Shown: positions 18,115 to 26,991 of the stretch, piece by piece
Position numbering within the stretch: position 1 is the first letter of the stretch
How the letters are laid out: the number at the start of each line of letters is the position of its first letter
Assembly: GCF_009834545.1 (NCBI RefSeq)
Contig: NZ_CP019427.1
Span: 1,775,001-1,839,000, forward strand
Length of the DNA stretch: 64,000 bases
Reading direction: 5' to 3'
From: Pseudomonas sp. S04
Lineage (GTDB): Bacteria; Pseudomonadota; Gammaproteobacteria; Pseudomonadales; Pseudomonadaceae
Notes under the pieces: generated by a model
The model's input: the letters and a program-made list of their open reading frames with translations, nothing else
Told to the model about the DNA's origin: nothing
The model's database searches: none
Program-made: the position numbers and the translations under genes

Positions 18115-20082
18115 ATGATTTCAGGCGCGCAAGGATATTTCGCCAACCTCGGCATGGCGAAAAAACTGGGACTGGGTTTTATCCTGGTGTTGCTGTTGAC
18201 TGCCCTGGTAGCGGCTATCGGGGTCTGGTCGCTGCACACCATCAGCCAGCGTTTCGACGGGCTCAAGCAAATGTCGGCGCTCAACAGTGGCCTGCTCAAG
18301 GTGCGTCTGCTGGAGCAGGAGTATGCCTTGCACGCCGATGACAAAACCGCCGAGGCCTTGCGCCAGGGCCTTGACGGCTTGCTCAACCTGACCGCCGAGC
18401 TCAAGGCGCGGTCGGCGGTCAATGCCCCGGTGATGAATGAGGTCGAGCATTCCCTGGGCGCCTATCGCAAGGCCTTCGATGAATTTGTCGAGCTGACTTC
18501 GGCCAAGGACCTGGCGCTGGAAATGGCCAGTTGGTCGGTCGCAAGCGTGGCCAACAACCTGGATGTATTGCAGGCGGGGCTGGCTGACGATGGCGCCTAC
18601 ATACTCAAGGAGTCGGCCGGCAAGGAGGGTGGTGAATTTATCGAGCAAGCCAGCCAGGTCAGTCAGGTCTCGAAGTTGATGCTGCAGGCAATGAACGAGG
18701 CGCGGGTCCGCCTGGACCAGAGCCGCAAGGCCACCACGCAGGATAGCGAGCAGGGCAAGATCGAGCAGGCTGACCAGGCGTTGAGCCAGGCGCAAGCGCT
18801 GATGCAGGTGGTCAAGGATGGCGGTTACCAGACTGTACTCGGCGAGGTGGCCGGGCACATCGCCAGTTTCACCGAAAAACTGGCGGAGTACACCGAGCTC
18901 CTGGCTCGCGAACAACAGGTGTATCAACAGTTACATGCACGTGCTGGCGAAGTGGTGCAGCGGGTCGATCAGGCTTACGCCGCACAAGACCAGGCGATGC
19001 AGGCAGAGTTGCAGCAAAACTCGCTGCTGATCATTGTGTCGTCGGCCTTGGCCTTGGTGGTCGGACTGATCGCCGCCTGGCTGATCACCCGACTGATCGT
19101 TAGCCCTTTGCGCAGCGTAATCCGACTGGCCGAGCAAATTGCCGCTGGCGACTTGAGTGCCAGTGTAGTGGTGACCCGGCGTGATGAAATCGGCCAGCTG
19201 ATGCAGGCCATGCAGCAGATGGGCGCGGGATTGAGCCGGATCGTCAGTGGCCTGCAGGCGGGCATCGAGCAACTGGCCAGCTCCGCGCAGTCGCTGTCGG
19301 CAGGGGCCGAGCAGACCAATCTTGAAGTCAGCAGCCAGAAAGAGGAAACCGAACAAGTTGCCACCGCCATGAATCAGATGACGGCCACGGTGCACGACGT
19401 GGCGCGCAATGCCGAGGAGGCGGCGCAGGCTGCCCAAACCGCTGACAGCAAGGTGGAGTCCGGCCAGCAGGTGGTGCGTCAGAGCATGCAGCGGATCGAA
19501 CAACTGGCAGACTCGGCGACAGCGACCAGTACCAGCATCGAGAGCCTGAGCGCCGAGATCCAGAACATTGGCAGTGTCCTCAGCGTGATCAAGAGCGTGG
19601 CCGAGCAAACCAATCTACTGGCCCTCAACGCCGCCATTGAGGCGGCGCGGGCAGGCGAGCAGGGCAGAGGCTTTGCCGTGGTGGCCGATGAGGTCCGCGC
19701 GCTGGCCAAGCGCACCCAGCAGTCGACCGAGGAAATCGAGCGCCTGGTGTCTTCCCTGCGCGGCGCCGCGCAGTCTTCAGTGCAGCAGATCGAGAACAGT
19801 GGCGAGTTGGTCAAGCTGGCGGTCAGTGATGCGCTGCAGACCGAGAGCGCACTGGGCAGTATCGCTGCGGCCGTTTCGCTGATTCAGCAGATGAACCAGC
19901 AGATCGCCGCCGCGGCCGAGCAGCAGAGCTCGGTGGCCGAAGAGATCAATCGCAGCGTCACCAGCATCCGTGCCAGTGCCGATCAATCCTCGCTGGCCAT
20001 GCAGGGCAATGCCGCGTCGAGCATTGAGCTGGCGCAGCTGGGTGTGGAACTGAAGGGGATGGTCGGGCATTTCAGGCTGTAA
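18115..20082 (+). CDS. Methyl-accepting chemotaxis protein
   Basis: Inner-membrane chemoreceptor of 655 residues. The first membrane segment lies at about 17-38, then a long helical periplasmic domain of about 265 residues (size and helical pattern suggest a helical-bimodular HBM sensor). The second membrane segment is at about 303-325, HAMP follows at about 322-375, and the signalling hairpin carries the highly conserved tip [20 protein letters not shown] around residue 496. The C-terminus lacks a CheR-binding pentapeptide. Ligand unknown; HBM receptors often sense organic acids or amines. Faces a hypothetical gene across a symmetrical hairpin. Confidence 0.93.
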   Translation: MISGAQGYFANLGMAKKLGLGFILVLLLTALVAAIGVWSLHTISQRFDGLKQMSALNSGLLKVRLLEQEYALHADDKTAEALRQGLDGLLNLTAELKARSAVNAPVMNEVEHSLGAYRKAFDEFVELTSAKDLALEMASWSVASVANNLDVLQAGLADDGAYILKESAGKEGGEFIEQASQVSQVSKLMLQAMNEARVRLDQSRKATTQDSEQGKIEQADQALSQAQALMQVVKDGGYQTVLGEVAGHIASFTEKLAEYTELLAREQQVYQQLHARAGEVVQRVDQAYAAQDQAMQAELQQNSLLIIVSSALALVVGLIAAWLITRLIVSPLRSVIRLAEQIAAGDLSASVVVTRRDEIGQLMQAMQQMGAGLSRIVSGLQAGIEQLASSAQSLSAGAEQTNLEVSSQKEETEQVATAMNQMTATVHDVARNAEEAAQAAQTADSKVESGQQVVRQSMQRIEQLADSATATSTSIESLSAEIQNIGSVLSVIKSVAEQTNLLALNAAIEAARAGEQGRGFAVVADEVRALAKRTQQSTEEIERLVSSLRGAAQSSVQQIENSGELVKLAVSDALQTESALGSIAAAVSLIQQMNQQIAAAAEQQSSVAEEINRSVTSIRASADQSSLAMQGNAASSIELAQLGVELKGMVGHFRL

Positions 20083-20099
20083 GGCGGGGGGCGTAGCAG

Positions 20100-20133
20100 G
20101 AGGATCGCAGGCCAGTACTGACCTGCGATCCTC
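20100..20133. terminator. 12-bp hairpin between convergent genes
   Basis: Arms GAGGATCGCAGG and CCTGCGATCCTC with a 10-base loop. There is no long T run on either side, but its position between two convergent stops fits a bidirectional terminator. Confidence 0.55.
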
Positions 20134-20143
20134 GAAGGTGATA

Positions 20144-20914
20144 TCAGTCGTAGATGACTTTCTTCTTCCAGTCTGCATCGGCCTCGACTTCCTTGAGGCC
20201 CTCGGTCAACTCATTCACGTCACCTTCAACCGGGGCAATGTTGGTCAGCACCATGGAGTTGGCGCGGGCCAGGAGTTTTTCCAGGAACTTCAGCTGTTCA
20301 CTGTAGGCCTGCGGATCGGGTTGTTTGCGCAAGTACTGCACGCCACGCTCGAATGCCAGGCGCGCCTGGCCAGGTTGCTCCTGTTGCAGGGCGTGCTGGC
20401 CCAGATTGCTGAAAAACTCGATGTGCAGCAGCACCAGGATGTGGCGGATTTCACGAATCCAGCTTTTTGCCTCGTTGGTGGGCAGGAAACCATCGTGGGC
20501 GGCGCGGGTGACCTGTCCATGCAAGGCTTCGAGCAGGAAACGTACGTCCTTGGCCTTGGCCTCGGTCAGGATCGGCGCCGGCGGGTTGTTCACCGGAATC
20601 GATTCGCCCTGGGCAATCAAGGCCTTCAACTCTTCGATGCGGCTTTTCAAGGGGGTGCTGGATTTCTCCAGATTGAGCATGCGCTGGCAGACGTTCAGTT
20701 CCAGGCGAGCCAGCAGCAACTTGAGGGCCGGTGTCATCAACTGGCCGGGGAAGGTCTCGGTGATTTCGCCGCAGCGGCGCAAGCGGTCATTGAGTTCAAC
20801 CTTGGTGCGGGCCTTTTGCAGCTTGTTGTTTTCCACCACATTGTTCATGTAGCCAATAGCGATCAGTAGTGCGATCCCGACTATTACTAGCAGGGTGATC
20901 ATGAGTGGTGTCAC
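20144..20914 (-). CDS. Membrane-anchored coiled-coil protein of unknown function
   Basis: Protein of 256 residues. One N-terminal membrane segment (MITLLVIVGIALLIAIGYM), then a charged, mostly helical cytoplasmic part with heptad-like stretches (LEKSSTPLKSRIEELKALI). No family could be assigned with confidence. The start was set at GTG 20914 because AAAGAGG lies eight bases upstream; the internal ATG 20902 has no ribosome site. Convergent with the chemoreceptor; upstream is the promoter gap of the tRNA array. Confidence 0.7.
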   Translation of the reverse strand: MTPLMITLLVIVGIALLIAIGYMNNVVENNKLQKARTKVELNDRLRRCGEITETFPGQLMTPALKLLLARLELNVCQRMLNLEKSSTPLKSRIEELKALIAQGESIPVNNPPAPILTEAKAKDVRFLLEALHGQVTRAAHDGFLPTNEAKSWIREIRHILVLLHIEFFSNLGQHALQQEQPGQARLAFERGVQYLRKQPDPQAYSEQLKFLEKLLARANSMVLTNIAPVEGDVNELTEGLKEVEADADWKKKVIYD

Positions 20915-21182
20915 CGTGAAGACCTCTTTATTGGGTTTGGGTGCGAGTGTAGTGGCTAAGCCTGGGGGCGGATAGGGCGGTGCGACGAGTTGAAACGGGC
21001 CCTGCAGCGGTCGATAGGGGTAGGTGGTCGATGGATGCACAATGCCACTATCGGTGTGCCAAGGACTATAGCGCCTTGGCGAGTGCCAGAATATAGGCGT
21101 CAAACACCGGTCGGCCGAAAACCCCGAAACGTCCCACAAAGGACAGCGAAGTCATTGATTTAAATAAATTTATATCGGGGGG

Positions 21183-21211
21183 TTGACGACCCCTCAATCC
21201 ATCCATAGAAT
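21183..21211 (+). promoter_or_regulatory. Sigma-70 promoter of the tRNA array with AT-rich UP element
   Basis: TTGACG (21183-21188), exactly 17 bases, then TAGAAT (21206-21211). The stretch 21157-21177 is almost pure A/T (TTTAAATAAATTTATAT), like an UP element, and the start region is GC-rich (GCGCGCC), the hallmark of stringent control of stable RNA. The rest of the 358-base gap 20915-21272 shows only a CCAAGG/CCTTGG inverted repeat at 21059-21079. Confidence 0.85.
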
Positions 21212-21272
21212 GCGCGCCACTTACAGCGTAAAGCGAACAGCAAAACGCGGTAGGGAGTGAAGTTGTAGCTGT

Positions 21273-21348
21273 GTCCCCTTCGTCTAGTGGCCTAGGACAC
21301 CGCCCTTTCACGGCGGTAACAGGGGTTCGAGTCCCCTAGGGGACGCCA
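21273..21348 (+). tRNA. tRNA-Glu (TTC), copy 1
   Basis: 76 bases including encoded CCA. Acceptor GTCCCCT/AGGGGAC, anticodon stem CCGCC/GGCGG around CTTTCAC, T-loop GTTCGAGTC. Confidence 0.98.
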
Positions 21349-21350
21349 AT

Positions 21351-21426
<76 letters not shown>

Positions 21427-21530
21427 ATTTTAAACAGCAGTGCTTTCGGGCGGTGCTGAGTGAAACCAGAACCAAGTCTTCGGATGCGGCTCTGGACACC
21501 GAAACACACACCATGTGTTCCGGGTAGCGT

Positions 21531-21606
21531 GTCCCCTTCGTCTAGTGGCCTAGGACACCGCCCTTTCACGGCGGTAACAGGGGTTCGAGTCCCCTAGGGG
21601 ACGCCA
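21531..21606 (+). tRNA. tRNA-Glu (TTC), copy 2
   Basis: Identical to copy 1. The 104-base spacer before it carries CCATGTGTTCCGGGTAG, which has a close relative before copy 3. Confidence 0.98.
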
Positions 21607-21609
21607 TTT

Positions 21610-21685
<76 letters not shown>

Positions 21686-21698
21686 AATTTAACGAGAG

Positions 21699-21722
21699 CG
21701 CCACTCAGTGAGTGGCGTTTTT
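21699..21722 (+). terminator. Terminator-like hairpin inside the tRNA array
   Basis: CGCCACTCAGTGAGTGGCG followed by five T, between the second and third tRNA pairs. It may terminate partially or guide processing. Confidence 0.6.
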
Positions 21723-21769
21723 GTTGGTCACCGCAGCACACGCCATGTGTTGCGGGTAGTAGTTGCTGT

Positions 21770-21845
21770 GTCCCCTTCGTCTAGTGGCCTAGGACACCGC
21801 CCTTTCACGGCGGTAACAGGGGTTCGAGTCCCCTAGGGGACGCCA
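21770..21845 (+). tRNA. tRNA-Glu (TTC), copy 3
   Basis: Identical to copies 1 and 2. Confidence 0.98.
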
Positions 21846-21847
21846 TT

Positions 21848-21923
<76 letters not shown>

Positions 21924-21931
21924 TATTCATC

Positions 21932-21960
21932 AAAAACGCCGCTCATCGAGCGGCGTTTTT
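21932..21960 (+). terminator. Terminator of the tRNA array
   Basis: AAAAACGCCGCTC/GAGCGGCGTTTTT hairpin nine bases after the last CCA. The gap 21961-22402 to hisJ holds a palindrome at 22230 and no credible gene. Confidence 0.88.
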
Positions 21961-22229
21961 GTGTGCGTGGGTTTTTTGTTGTCTCGCCATTCAAGTGGCA
22001 ATACCTGCTGCCCACCGGGTGTTTCCCCTCGCCATTAAACCTCTCAAATTGTTACCGGACGCACCAATACCGGGCGAAGTGCGCACCGGGTAACAGTCTG
22101 AACCTTGAGCGGCCTGATCCTCAATACACTGTTTATGTACGGCGAAACCCCCGTGCCTGTGGGCTTGCGTGCCTTTCGCCTGGGGCGGTTTGGCCTTGCG
22201 CGGGGGAGTTGGCTGAGTGATTGCATATG

Positions 22230-22243
22230 CTTGTACGTACAAG
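22230..22243. promoter_or_regulatory. Perfect 14-bp palindrome upstream of hisJ, HutC-like operator
   Basis: CTTGTACGTACAAG, 160 bases before the hisJ start. It contains TGTA-N2-TACA, the form I recall for sites of the GntR-family histidine-utilisation regulator HutC in P. fluorescens. No regulator gene is adjacent. Function inferred. Confidence 0.5.
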
Positions 22244-22402
22244 TAAGTCTATGTGCGTAAGTGTTGAGGTCGAAGCTCGGCGCACTGGATTGCTTTTGAA
22301 GCTAGCGCTTGAGGTTCGGGATCAGGTTTAGCGTCTTGCGCGCAGTCCCTGACCGTATCCATGGGTCACAAGCGCCCGTCATGGTTTTAGGAATTGATAA
22401 TA

Positions 22403-23185
22403 ATGAAAAGAACATTGCTGACCCTTTCTGCGCTGACCCTCTGCCTGGCTGCCGGTGCTGCCCTGGCCAAGGACTACAAGGAGCTGCGTTTTGGCGTCGA
22501 TCCTTCTTATGCACCCTTCGAATCCAAGGCCGCCGATGGCAGCCTGGTGGGCTTCGATATCGATCTGGGTAACGCGATCTGCGCCGAGTTGAAGGTCAAG
22601 TGCCGGTGGGTAGAAAGTGATTTTGACGGCACGATTCCCGGACTCAAGGCCAACAAGTTCGACGGTGTGATTTCCTCGATGACCGTTACCCCGGCTCGGG
22701 AAAAAGTCATCGATTTTTCCAGTGAGCTGTTCTCCGGTCCAACTGCCCTGGTCTACAAGAAGGGTTCCACTGTAGGTATCGACCTGGCTTCGCTCAAGGG
22801 CAAAAAAGTCGGCTACGAGCAGGGCACCATTCAAGAGGCCTATGCCAAGCAAGTACTGGACAAGGCTGGCGTGGAAACCCAGGCCTACGCCAACCAGGAC
22901 CAGGTCTACGCCGACCTGATTTCCGGCCGTCTCGACGCCTCGATCCAGGACATGCTGCAAGCCGAGCTGGGCTTCTTGAAGTCGCCACAAGGTGTCGACT
23001 ACGAAGTCAGCCCGCCCGTCGACAGTCCACTGTTACCGGCCAAGACCGCGGTGGGTATTGCCAAGGGCAACACCGAACTCAAGGCCCTGATCAATAAAGG
23101 CATCCAGGCGCTGCACGATGACGGCACCTACGCGGCGATCCAGAAAAAACACTTCGGTGATCTGAATCTCTACAGCGGCAAATAA
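22403..23185 (+). CDS. hisJ: Periplasmic basic amino-acid/histidine-binding protein
   Basis: Protein of 260 residues with a clear signal peptide (MKRTLLTLSALTLCLAAG, cleavage after ALA). It shows the family 3 solute-binding motifs FGVDPSYAPFESK, GFDIDLGNAIC and the Arg of MTVTPAREKVIDFS, which clamps the ligand alpha-carboxylate. First gene of a four-gene ABC importer equivalent to hisJQMP. It binds histidine or Lys/Arg/Orn; the exact ligand cannot be fixed by reading. Followed by a hairpin that probably lets this subunit be made in excess. Confidence 0.88.
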   Translation: MKRTLLTLSALTLCLAAGAALAKDYKELRFGVDPSYAPFESKAADGSLVGFDIDLGNAICAELKVKCRWVESDFDGTIPGLKANKFDGVISSMTVTPAREKVIDFSSELFSGPTALVYKKGSTVGIDLASLKGKKVGYEQGTIQEAYAKQVLDKAGVETQAYANQDQVYADLISGRLDASIQDMLQAELGFLKSPQGVDYEVSPPVDSPLLPAKTAVGIAKGNTELKALINKGIQALHDDGTYAAIQKKHFGDLNLYSGK

Positions 23186-23191
23186 CGTCCC

Positions 23192-23213
23192 GCGCCCTTC
23201 TCGGGGAGGGCGC
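23192..23213 (+). terminator. Intercistronic hairpin between hisJ and hisQ
   Basis: GCGCCCT/AGGGCGC stem with an 8-base loop and a short, broken T run. It probably attenuates or stabilises the transcript, giving more binding protein than membrane subunits. Confidence 0.55.
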
Positions 23214-23241
23214 TTCTTTATCGCGATAGGTCCTGTGAATT

Positions 23242-23970
23242 ATGTTCGAAGCTCTCTTACAGACGCTCGGGCTTTCCGCATTCAGCTTGCAGGGTTTTGG
23301 CCCTCTGTTGCTGGAAGGCAGCTGGATGACCGTCAAGTTATCGATTTTGTCCCTGCTGCTGAGTGTGCTGCTCGGACTGCTCGGCGCCAGCGCCAAGCTG
23401 TCCAGCCTCAAACTGTTGCGAATTCCCGCCCAGCTCTACACCACCTTGATTCGTGGGGTGCCGGACCTGGTGCTGATGCTGTTGATTTTCTACAGCCTGC
23501 AAACCTGGTTGACCAGTTTCACGGTGGCCATGGAGTGGGAATACATCGAGATCAATCCATTTGGCGCCGGGGTCATCACCCTGGGCTTTATCTATGGCGC
23601 CTATTTCACCGAGACCTTCCGTGGCGCGATCCTCGCCGTGCCCCGTGGCCAGATGGAAGCTGCTACCGCCTACGGCCTGAGTCGTGCGCAGCGCTTTCGC
23701 TTCGTGGTCTTCCCCCAGATGATGCGTTTCGCTTTGCCCGGCATTGGCAACAACTGGATGGTGATTCTCAAGGCCACCGCGCTGGTGTCGATCATCGGCC
23801 TGGCCGACCTGGTCAAGGCCGCCCAGGACGCCGGCAAGAGTACTTATCAGTTGTTCTTTTTCCTGGTGTTGGCGGCGCTGATCTACCTGCTGATCACCAG
23901 CGCGTCGAATGTCGTCCTGCGCTGGCTTGAGCAGCACTACGCGGCAGGTTCCCGGGAGGCAGTGCGATGA
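23242..23970 (+). CDS. hisQ: Amino-acid ABC transporter permease
   Basis: Inner-membrane permease of 242 residues with about five helices. The cytoplasmic EAA loop reads EAATAYGLSRAQRFRFVVFPQM, trimmed to EAATAYGLS plus VVFPQM here, and the RGVPDLVL motif is typical of the His/Glu/Gln/Arg permease group. Pairs with the next gene product as a heterodimer. Its stop overlaps the next start (ATGA). Confidence 0.92.
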   Translation: MFEALLQTLGLSAFSLQGFGPLLLEGSWMTVKLSILSLLLSVLLGLLGASAKLSSLKLLRIPAQLYTTLIRGVPDLVLMLLIFYSLQTWLTSFTVAMEWEYIEINPFGAGVITLGFIYGAYFTETFRGAILAVPRGQMEAATAYGLSRAQRFRFVVFPQMMRFALPGIGNNWMVILKATALVSIIGLADLVKAAQDAGKSTYQLFFFLVLAALIYLLITSASNVVLRWLEQHYAAGSREAVR

Positions 23971-24677
23971 TTGAGCTCTTGCAGGAGTACTGGAAGCCGT
24001 TCTTCTACAGCGACGGCTACCACATCACCGGCCTGGCGATGACGATGTGGCTGCTCAGCGCCTCGATCTGCATCGGCTTCCTGGTGTCGATCCCGCTGGC
24101 GATTGCCCGGGTTTCACCGCATTTCTACATCCGCTGGCCGGTGCAGTTCTACACCTACCTGTTCCGTGGCACGCCGCTGTATATCCAGTTGCTGATCTGC
24201 TACACGGGGATCTACAGCCTCGCCGCGATCCGCGCGCAACCGGTGCTCGATGGGTTCTTTCGCGACGCGATGAACTGCACGATCCTGGCCTTCGCCCTGA
24301 ACACCTGCGCCTACACCACGGAGATTTTCGCCGGGGCGATTCGCAGCATGAACCACGGCGAAGTCGAGGCTGCCAAGGCCTATGGCCTGACGGGCTGGAA
24401 GCTGTATGCCTACGTGATCATGCCTTCGGCCCTGCGCCGTTCGTTGCCCTACTACAGCAACGAAGTGATCCTGATGCTGCACTCAACCACCGTGGCCTTC
24501 ACCGCGACCATCCCGGACATCCTGAAAGTCGCGCGGGACGCCAACTCGGCAACCTTCCTGACGTTCCAGTCGTTCGGCATCGCCGCGTTGATCTACCTGG
24601 CCGTAACCTTTGCCCTGGTCGGTCTGTTCCGGGTTGCCGAACGCCGCTGGCTGGCATTTCTCGGTCCAGCCCATTAA
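23967..24677 (+). CDS. hisM: Amino-acid ABC transporter permease
   Basis: Second permease subunit, 236 residues. FRGTPLYIQLLICYTG and the coupling loop EVEAAKAYGLTGW match HisM/ArtM-type proteins. Begins within the stop of the previous gene. Confidence 0.92.
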   Translation: MIELLQEYWKPFFYSDGYHITGLAMTMWLLSASICIGFLVSIPLAIARVSPHFYIRWPVQFYTYLFRGTPLYIQLLICYTGIYSLAAIRAQPVLDGFFRDAMNCTILAFALNTCAYTTEIFAGAIRSMNHGEVEAAKAYGLTGWKLYAYVIMPSALRRSLPYYSNEVILMLHSTTVAFTATIPDILKVARDANSATFLTFQSFGIAALIYLAVTFALVGLFRVAERRWLAFLGPAH

Positions 24678-24745
24678 GGGCGGCAGTCACCGTCTGCGAC
24701 CGATGCGCCGCGACGTACCTTTTTTCTTTCTGGATGTTTGCGCCC

Positions 24746-25510
24746 ATGTACAAACTGACCATTGAAGAGTTGCACAAGAGTTACGGTAGCCACGAAGTGC
24801 TCAAGGGGGTTTCCCTCAAAGCCAAGACCGGGGATGTGATCAGCCTGATCGGCGCCAGTGGTTCGGGCAAGAGCACCTTTTTGCGTTGCATCAACTTTCT
24901 CGAAACCCCCAACGACGGTGCCATGAGCCTGGACGGCAAGTCGATTCGCATGGTCAAGGATCACCATGGCATGCGCGTGGCCGACGACGCCGAGTTGCAA
25001 CGCCTGCGCACGCGCCTGGCGATGGTGTTTCAGCACTTCAACCTGTGGGGCCACATGACGGTGCTGGAAAACATCAGCATGGCGCCGCGCCGGGTGCTGG
25101 GTGTCAGCAAGAAAGAGGCTGAAGAGCGGGCTCGCCGTTATCTGGAAAAGGTCGGCCTGCCGGCTCGTGTGGCAGAGCAGTATCCGGCGTTCCTCTCCGG
25201 TGGACAGCAGCAGCGGGTGGCGATCGCCCGTGCGCTGGCAATGGAGCCGGAAGTCATGCTGTTCGACGAGCCCACTTCGGCCCTGGACCCGGAGTTGGTG
25301 GGGGAGGTGCTCAAGGTGATCCAGGGGTTGGCCGAAGAGGGGCGGACGATGATCATGGTCACCCATGAAATGAGCTTTGCGCGCAAGGTCTCCAACCAGG
25401 TGCTGTTCCTGCATCAAGGGCGAGTCGAAGAGCAGGGGGCGCCGGAGGAGGTGCTGGGTAATCCGAAGAGCGAGCGCCTGCAACAGTTTCTCAGCGGTAA
25501 TCTGAAGTAA
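24746..25510 (+). CDS. hisP: Amino-acid ABC transporter ATPase
   Basis: Cytosolic ATPase of 254 residues. Walker A GASGSGKST is at 36-44, Q-loop FQHFNLW near 99, signature LSGGQQQRV at 150-158, Walker B VMLFDEP near 172, and H-loop VTHEMSFA. Start ATG 24746 is preferred to ATG 24734 because TGGA lies upstream and homologues begin close to MYKLTIEEL. Completes the importer. Confidence 0.93.
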   Translation: MYKLTIEELHKSYGSHEVLKGVSLKAKTGDVISLIGASGSGKSTFLRCINFLETPNDGAMSLDGKSIRMVKDHHGMRVADDAELQRLRTRLAMVFQHFNLWGHMTVLENISMAPRRVLGVSKKEAEERARRYLEKVGLPARVAEQYPAFLSGGQQQRVAIARALAMEPEVMLFDEPTSALDPELVGEVLKVIQGLAEEGRTMIMVTHEMSFARKVSNQVLFLHQGRVEEQGAPEEVLGNPKSERLQQFLSGNLK

Positions 25511-25552
25511 CTGCGTGCGCGTCCGGCCGCGGGGCTGGGCGCGTGCAGTTTG

Positions 25553-26191
25553 TTACAGCGAGAGCAGCAGGCGTCCGGCAAACAGAATCAGGATCACGCC
25601 CATGGTCCGTTCGAACCAGTGGCCCATGCGCATGAACTGCTGGCGCACCCGGTTGCTGGAAAAGAACAGTGCCACCAGGACAAACCACAGGGCGTTGACC
25701 AAACACATCCACAGTCCGTACAGCGCCTGCACCTCCAGCGGCGTGGTGGCGCTGATGAGTGTGGTGAAGATCGCCAGAAAGAACAGCGTTGCCTTGGGAT
25801 TGGTGGCGTTGGTCAGGAAGCCGGTGGTGAAGGCTTTGCCCAGGCTCTGCGGGGCTTCGGCTGTGGTGGCGGCCGGTTCGCTGTCAAGCGTCGACTTGGG
25901 TTTGCTGCGCAGCAGGCTCACGCCCAGATAAACGATGTAGCCACCCCCTAGCACCTTGGCCACCGTCAGCAACCAGGGCGTGGTGTGCATCAGTGCGCCG
26001 ACGCCGAGCACGGTGTACAGCACATGCACTGAAATGCCCGCGCCAATACCCAGCGCAGTGCAGATCCCCACCCAGCGGCCAAACCTCACGCTCTGGCGGA
26101 TCGTCACCGCAAAATCCGGCCCCGGGGCCACCACGGCGAGAAAGTGGATGGTCGCCAACGCCAGGAACTCACCCAGATAATTCGAAAGCAT
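25553..26191 (-). CDS. LysE/RhtB-family amino-acid exporter
   Basis: Inner-membrane protein of 212 residues with six hydrophobic segments. The family signature VAPGPDFAVTIRQS lies near residues 21-34, and GFLTNATNPKATLFF is the second conserved motif. It exports an amino acid such as threonine, homoserine or lysine. GGAGTTGAG directly before the ATG fixes the start. Sits end to end with an amino-acid importer, suggesting uptake and overflow are handled together. Confidence 0.92.
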   Translation of the reverse strand: MLSNYLGEFLALATIHFLAVVAPGPDFAVTIRQSVRFGRWVGICTALGIGAGISVHVLYTVLGVGALMHTTPWLLTVAKVLGGGYIVYLGVSLLRSKPKSTLDSEPAATTAEAPQSLGKAFTTGFLTNATNPKATLFFLAIFTTLISATTPLEVQALYGLWMCLVNALWFVLVALFFSSNRVRQQFMRMGHWFERTMGVILILFAGRLLLSL

Positions 26192-26273
26192 CTCAACTCC
26201 AGCAGGTAGGGGGGAGCATGCTCTGGCGAGCATGCCGGTAACGTGTGCTTTCAGGGGAGGGGCAGGCCGGGGC

Positions 26274-26900
26274 TCAGCTGACGTCGTAGCGCACCGACAG
26301 CGTGCCTTTCTTCTGCGAGAGGCTGGCGATGGTCACCGTGCCGAGTTCCTGCAGGCGCCGCACATGGGTGCCGCCGCAACCGTAGGCCGGTAGTTCACCA
26401 AAACTGATTTCCCGCGCGCCTTCGCGCAGCGAGGTCAGGCGCGGCAGGTCGTCTTCAATCCACTGGGCCAGAGCGTCTTGCAGGGCACTGGCATCGAACT
26501 CTGTGGGTGTCTCGCCCGGCTTGAACGTCACCCGTCCCTCACCTGGCCAGTGATGACCCTTGATCGGAATCCAGCCTAGGGTTTCGGCAAAGTGCCCGAT
26601 CAAGTGCCCGGCCGTATGCAGCCGGGTATTGAGTTGGCGACGTTGCTCGTCGAGGCGGATGCGGGTCATGCCGGGGCTGATGGGCCGATCGACGTAGTGC
26701 ACGATGCGCTCGGGCTCCTGAACCACCCGCAGGACCTGGCTTTCACCGATCCAGCCGGTGTCGCAGAGTTGACCACCACCTTGGGGATGGAACAGCGTGG
26801 CACGCAGTACGACGGCAAATTCGTTCTCGTAGGGCGTGCACTCCAAGACTTCCACGTTGGCACTGTGTTCATCGCTGTGGAAGAACAGGCGAAGCGTCAT
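26274..26900 (-). CDS. AlaX-type alanyl-tRNA editing hydrolase
   Basis: Protein of 208 residues related to the editing domain of AlaRS. Zinc ligands are visible: His95 and His99 in HTAGH, and Cys175 and His179 in CGGTH. GGGQLCDTG matches the active-site glycine-rich loop. Such free-standing proteins clear Ser or Gly mis-charged on tRNA-Ala. The start at ATG 26900 gives the family N-terminus; ATG 26927 lacks any ribosome site. Divergent from a LysR regulator 91 bases away. Confidence 0.88.
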   Translation of the reverse strand: MTLRLFFHSDEHSANVEVLECTPYENEFAVVLRATLFHPQGGGQLCDTGWIGESQVLRVVQEPERIVHYVDRPISPGMTRIRLDEQRRQLNTRLHTAGHLIGHFAETLGWIPIKGHHWPGEGRVTFKPGETPTEFDASALQDALAQWIEDDLPRLTSLREGAREISFGELPAYGCGGTHVRRLQELGTVTIASLSQKKGTLSVRYDVS

Positions 26901-26991
26901 ATTCCAGGCTCTTATCAAAATTTCCATTTTTTATTATATGGAGGGCGCAATAGCGTGATAATCCGTTCAAACATCAAAGGACTGTTGCGCT

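Noticed and set aside
22277..22294. Sigma-54-like GG...GC sequence upstream of hisJ
   Set aside because: Eleven bases separate GG and GC instead of the required ten, and the flanks fit poorly.
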